Shown here one piece after another: positions 35,548 through 36,784 of a DNA stretch of 36,784 nucleotides. The position numbers and the translations under genes were made by a program. Source of the DNA: Mesostigma viride (taxonomy: Eukaryota; Streptophyta; Mesostigmatophyceae; Mesostigmatales; Mesostigmataceae); the NCBI GenBank assembly GCA_009746045.1, contig RPFO01001916.1, positions 1 to 36,784 of the forward strand, written 5' to 3'. Position 1 is the first letter of the stretch. Every line of letters starts with the position of its first letter. The notes below the pieces were generated by a model that was given only the letters and a program-made list of their open reading frames with translations, made no database searches and was not told where the DNA came from.

Positions 35548-35601
35548 TTTCCGAATCCCAACGCACTTTTTATAACCTTAACGACCGTTGGAACCCAGAA
35601 A
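35548..35601. repeat. Dyad element split by a 20-bp insertion
   Basis: TTTC at 35548-35551 and GAAA at 35598-35601 keep their normal distances to the half-cores CCAACG (35558-35563) and ACCGTTGG (35584-35591). The centre holds 20 extra bases. AACG occurs on both sides of 16 of them, so a small insertion with a 4-bp duplication, or a replication slip, is possible. Confidence 0.7.
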
Positions 35602-36020
35602 TTCGACTGAAATGTTTCCATAACACACGTAACAACAAATTTGGTGGTCAACAACCCCGTAAATCCGTAACCCTGCACGCACCTCTTGCCGCCATAGCTC
35701 TTGTTCGCAGCAGGTGGGCCCTGAAGACGCCTTTTGGTCTTGCACCTGTTGGTTACAATTGCATGGCATACCAGCAATATATTGCACATAGCATTGTATT
35801 TCACACAATTATTATATTCATGCCACAAATAATAATAATAATTGTATTAAACATAGGGGGGCAGGTTGCATATTCGTTTCATTGCAGTCTAATATCAACA
35901 TATTAAAAATTTCCATGCCCATAAACATTTTTGATATAGCTATTAGGTTGCTTATTATATTAAATCTTACCAGCCGTGTAGTGGTTTGCGGATTGCTTTA
36001 TAGGCTTGCCACACCAACCC
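35602..36020. other. AT-rich region, no gene seen
   Basis: It includes an AATAAT run near 35827-35840 and AT-rich stretches. I find no coding region, dyad core or RNA gene. It might hold an untranslated leader exon of the minus-strand gene, but nothing shows this directly. Confidence 0.5.
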
Positions 36021-36198
36021 AAAAAAAAATGTTACGACGGGAGTTGAACCCGGGCCTACTAGACGTGTTCACGAGGTACTACGAGGATCAGCCAAGAATC
36101 TGTCCCGTACCGGTGTGGTTCACCAGTTCCGCACACTAGCATGGTCTCCGCGTCGCGCTCGTTCATTAAATTTCGGAGAAATTTTGCCTGCTTATATA
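36021..36198 (-). ncRNA. Possible Pol III-type unit with a tRNA-like 3' end
   Basis: On the minus strand TATATAAG lies at 36198-36191. Downstream, a perfect B-box match GGTTCAACTCC (36050-36040) sits in a T-arm hairpin. Ten bases (CGTCGTAACA) follow it and then a T run at 36029-36021, exactly the spacing of a tRNA 3' end and terminator. No matching 5' acceptor strand (TGTTACG) is found, so this is not an intact tRNA. It could be a tRNA-derived SINE end, a decayed tRNA, or a small RNA about 140 bases long. Confidence 0.35.
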
Positions 36199-36342
36199 CG
36201 TTTTTGAAGCCCCTCGGCGTCGCGCCGTGAAAAGCTTCCTCCGCCAGGCGTCCAATCAGGTAGCAGGAATGTGAAAAAATGGGCTCGAGCTGTGTGCAGC
36301 GCCGCGTCCATGTGGCGCCACACGGCGTCAGGAGTCGGCGTG

Positions 36343-36358
36343 GCGCCATATATGGCGC
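36343..36358. repeat. 16-bp perfect palindrome
   Basis: GCGCCATATATGGCGC reads the same on both strands. It sits among several GGCGCC/GGCGTC strings and lies about 63 bp left of two GC hairpins. Confidence 0.7.
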
Positions 36359-36421
36359 TGCGAATTCCCTACCGTGTGGTCTGCAGCGCCACGTCACAGT
36401 TGCGACTGCAAGTATTTTTCA

Positions 36422-36503
36422 GCGCGGCGCCGTCCCGGCGCCGCGCCATATCGTTTGGCGCGTCAATTTTTTTCCCGCGCGCGGCGCCTTTTAGGCGCCG
36501 CGC
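36422..36503. repeat. Two hairpins with the same 10-bp GC stem
   Basis: GCGCGGCGCC pairs with GGCGCCGCGC at 36422-36446 (loop GTCCC) and again at 36479-36503 (loop TTTTA). The hairpins start 57 bp apart, and both are followed by CAT..TTTG..GCGCGTC, so the segment is a tandem duplication. The loops differ while the stems are identical. Confidence 0.8.
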
Positions 36504-36784
36504 CATTCCATTTGCGCGTCGGCATACCAGCACCAGGGAATTTGAATTTGCTGGTGCTGCGTTGGCGCTTTCCAGCCTCCCTGGAAGACCGACACCGTGG
36601 ATGCACCTTGCACCCGAGCATCAACGGCGGGTATTCGCGACATCGGCCGAAAGTGACAACGATATTAGCAACCCGACAGCCATATTCAACTGAGCAACGC
36701 CATTGTCGACACACACGGTAAGAAAGAGGTGAGCCATATGGCGTGTGGATGTACATCGGATGGCTTTTGACAGATCAGTGGTTT
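36504..36784. other. Right edge, no gene recognised
   Basis: An inverted repeat CAGCACCAG / CTGGTGCTG lies at 36528-36559. A GC-rich open frame on the plus strand crosses from about 36271 to 36693, but it runs through the hairpin repeats and has no recognisable domain. I leave it out as a gene. Confidence 0.4.

Noticed and set aside
36059-36397. 112-codon minus-strand frame and 140-codon plus-strand frame at the right edge
   Set aside because: They run through the GC hairpins and the tRNA-like 3' region, overlap one another and have no recognisable motif.

Overview
The window looks like nuclear DNA of a eukaryote. A minus-strand gene at 31578-34843 has spliceosomal introns with clean GT...AG borders. 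A tRNA-Ser remnant at 2731-2798 resembles a plastid tRNA. Short telomere-like tracts are of the TTTAGGG (plant/green-algal) type. My best guess is a green-lineage alga; that rests on weak clues and no species is claimed.

Layout. 1-2906: a left flank without a recognisable gene, holding small tandem duplications, copies of a palindromic element, a tract of CCCTACA heptamers and the truncated tRNA-Ser. 2907-3063: a TG/GTGCGT microsatellite. 3064-29428: about 26.4 kb of a 40-bp satellite (roughly 660 units), with higher-order blocks of about 1.9, 2.5 and 3.9-4.0 kb copied almost exactly. 29549-31330: a CA-rich degenerate minisatellite of opposite strand skew, followed by TGTAGGG/TTTAGGG-like repeats at 31343-31374. 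31578-34843: the only gene I can support, a transposase-like protein with Zn-ligand clusters, a D...D...HGKG-D core and a Cys-rich C-terminal part. 34904-35496: a 62-bp minisatellite built on the palindromic element. 35592-36784: AT-rich sequence, then a tRNA-like 3' end with an A/T run, and GC-rich hairpins.

The strongest unexplained signal is a 34-bp dyad-symmetric element, TTTC-N6-CCAACGGCCGTTGG-N6-GAAA. I count 20 intact 14-bp cores outside the satellite. All 20 keep TTT at -10 to -8 and 18 keep GAAA at +7 to +10. It lies in introns 1 and 2 and in intergenic DNA but never in an exon, and most copies sit inside local tandem duplications of different period (62, 91, 118 and 153 bp).

The second signal is the satellite itself. 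Each unit is a 9-bp hinge plus 31 bp of alternating purine-pyrimidine sequence with a single phase break, so the whole array should be prone to form Z-DNA. Its very long open frames (over 3,000 codons on the minus strand) follow from a repeat that lacks stop triplets and whose period is not a multiple of three. They are not genes.
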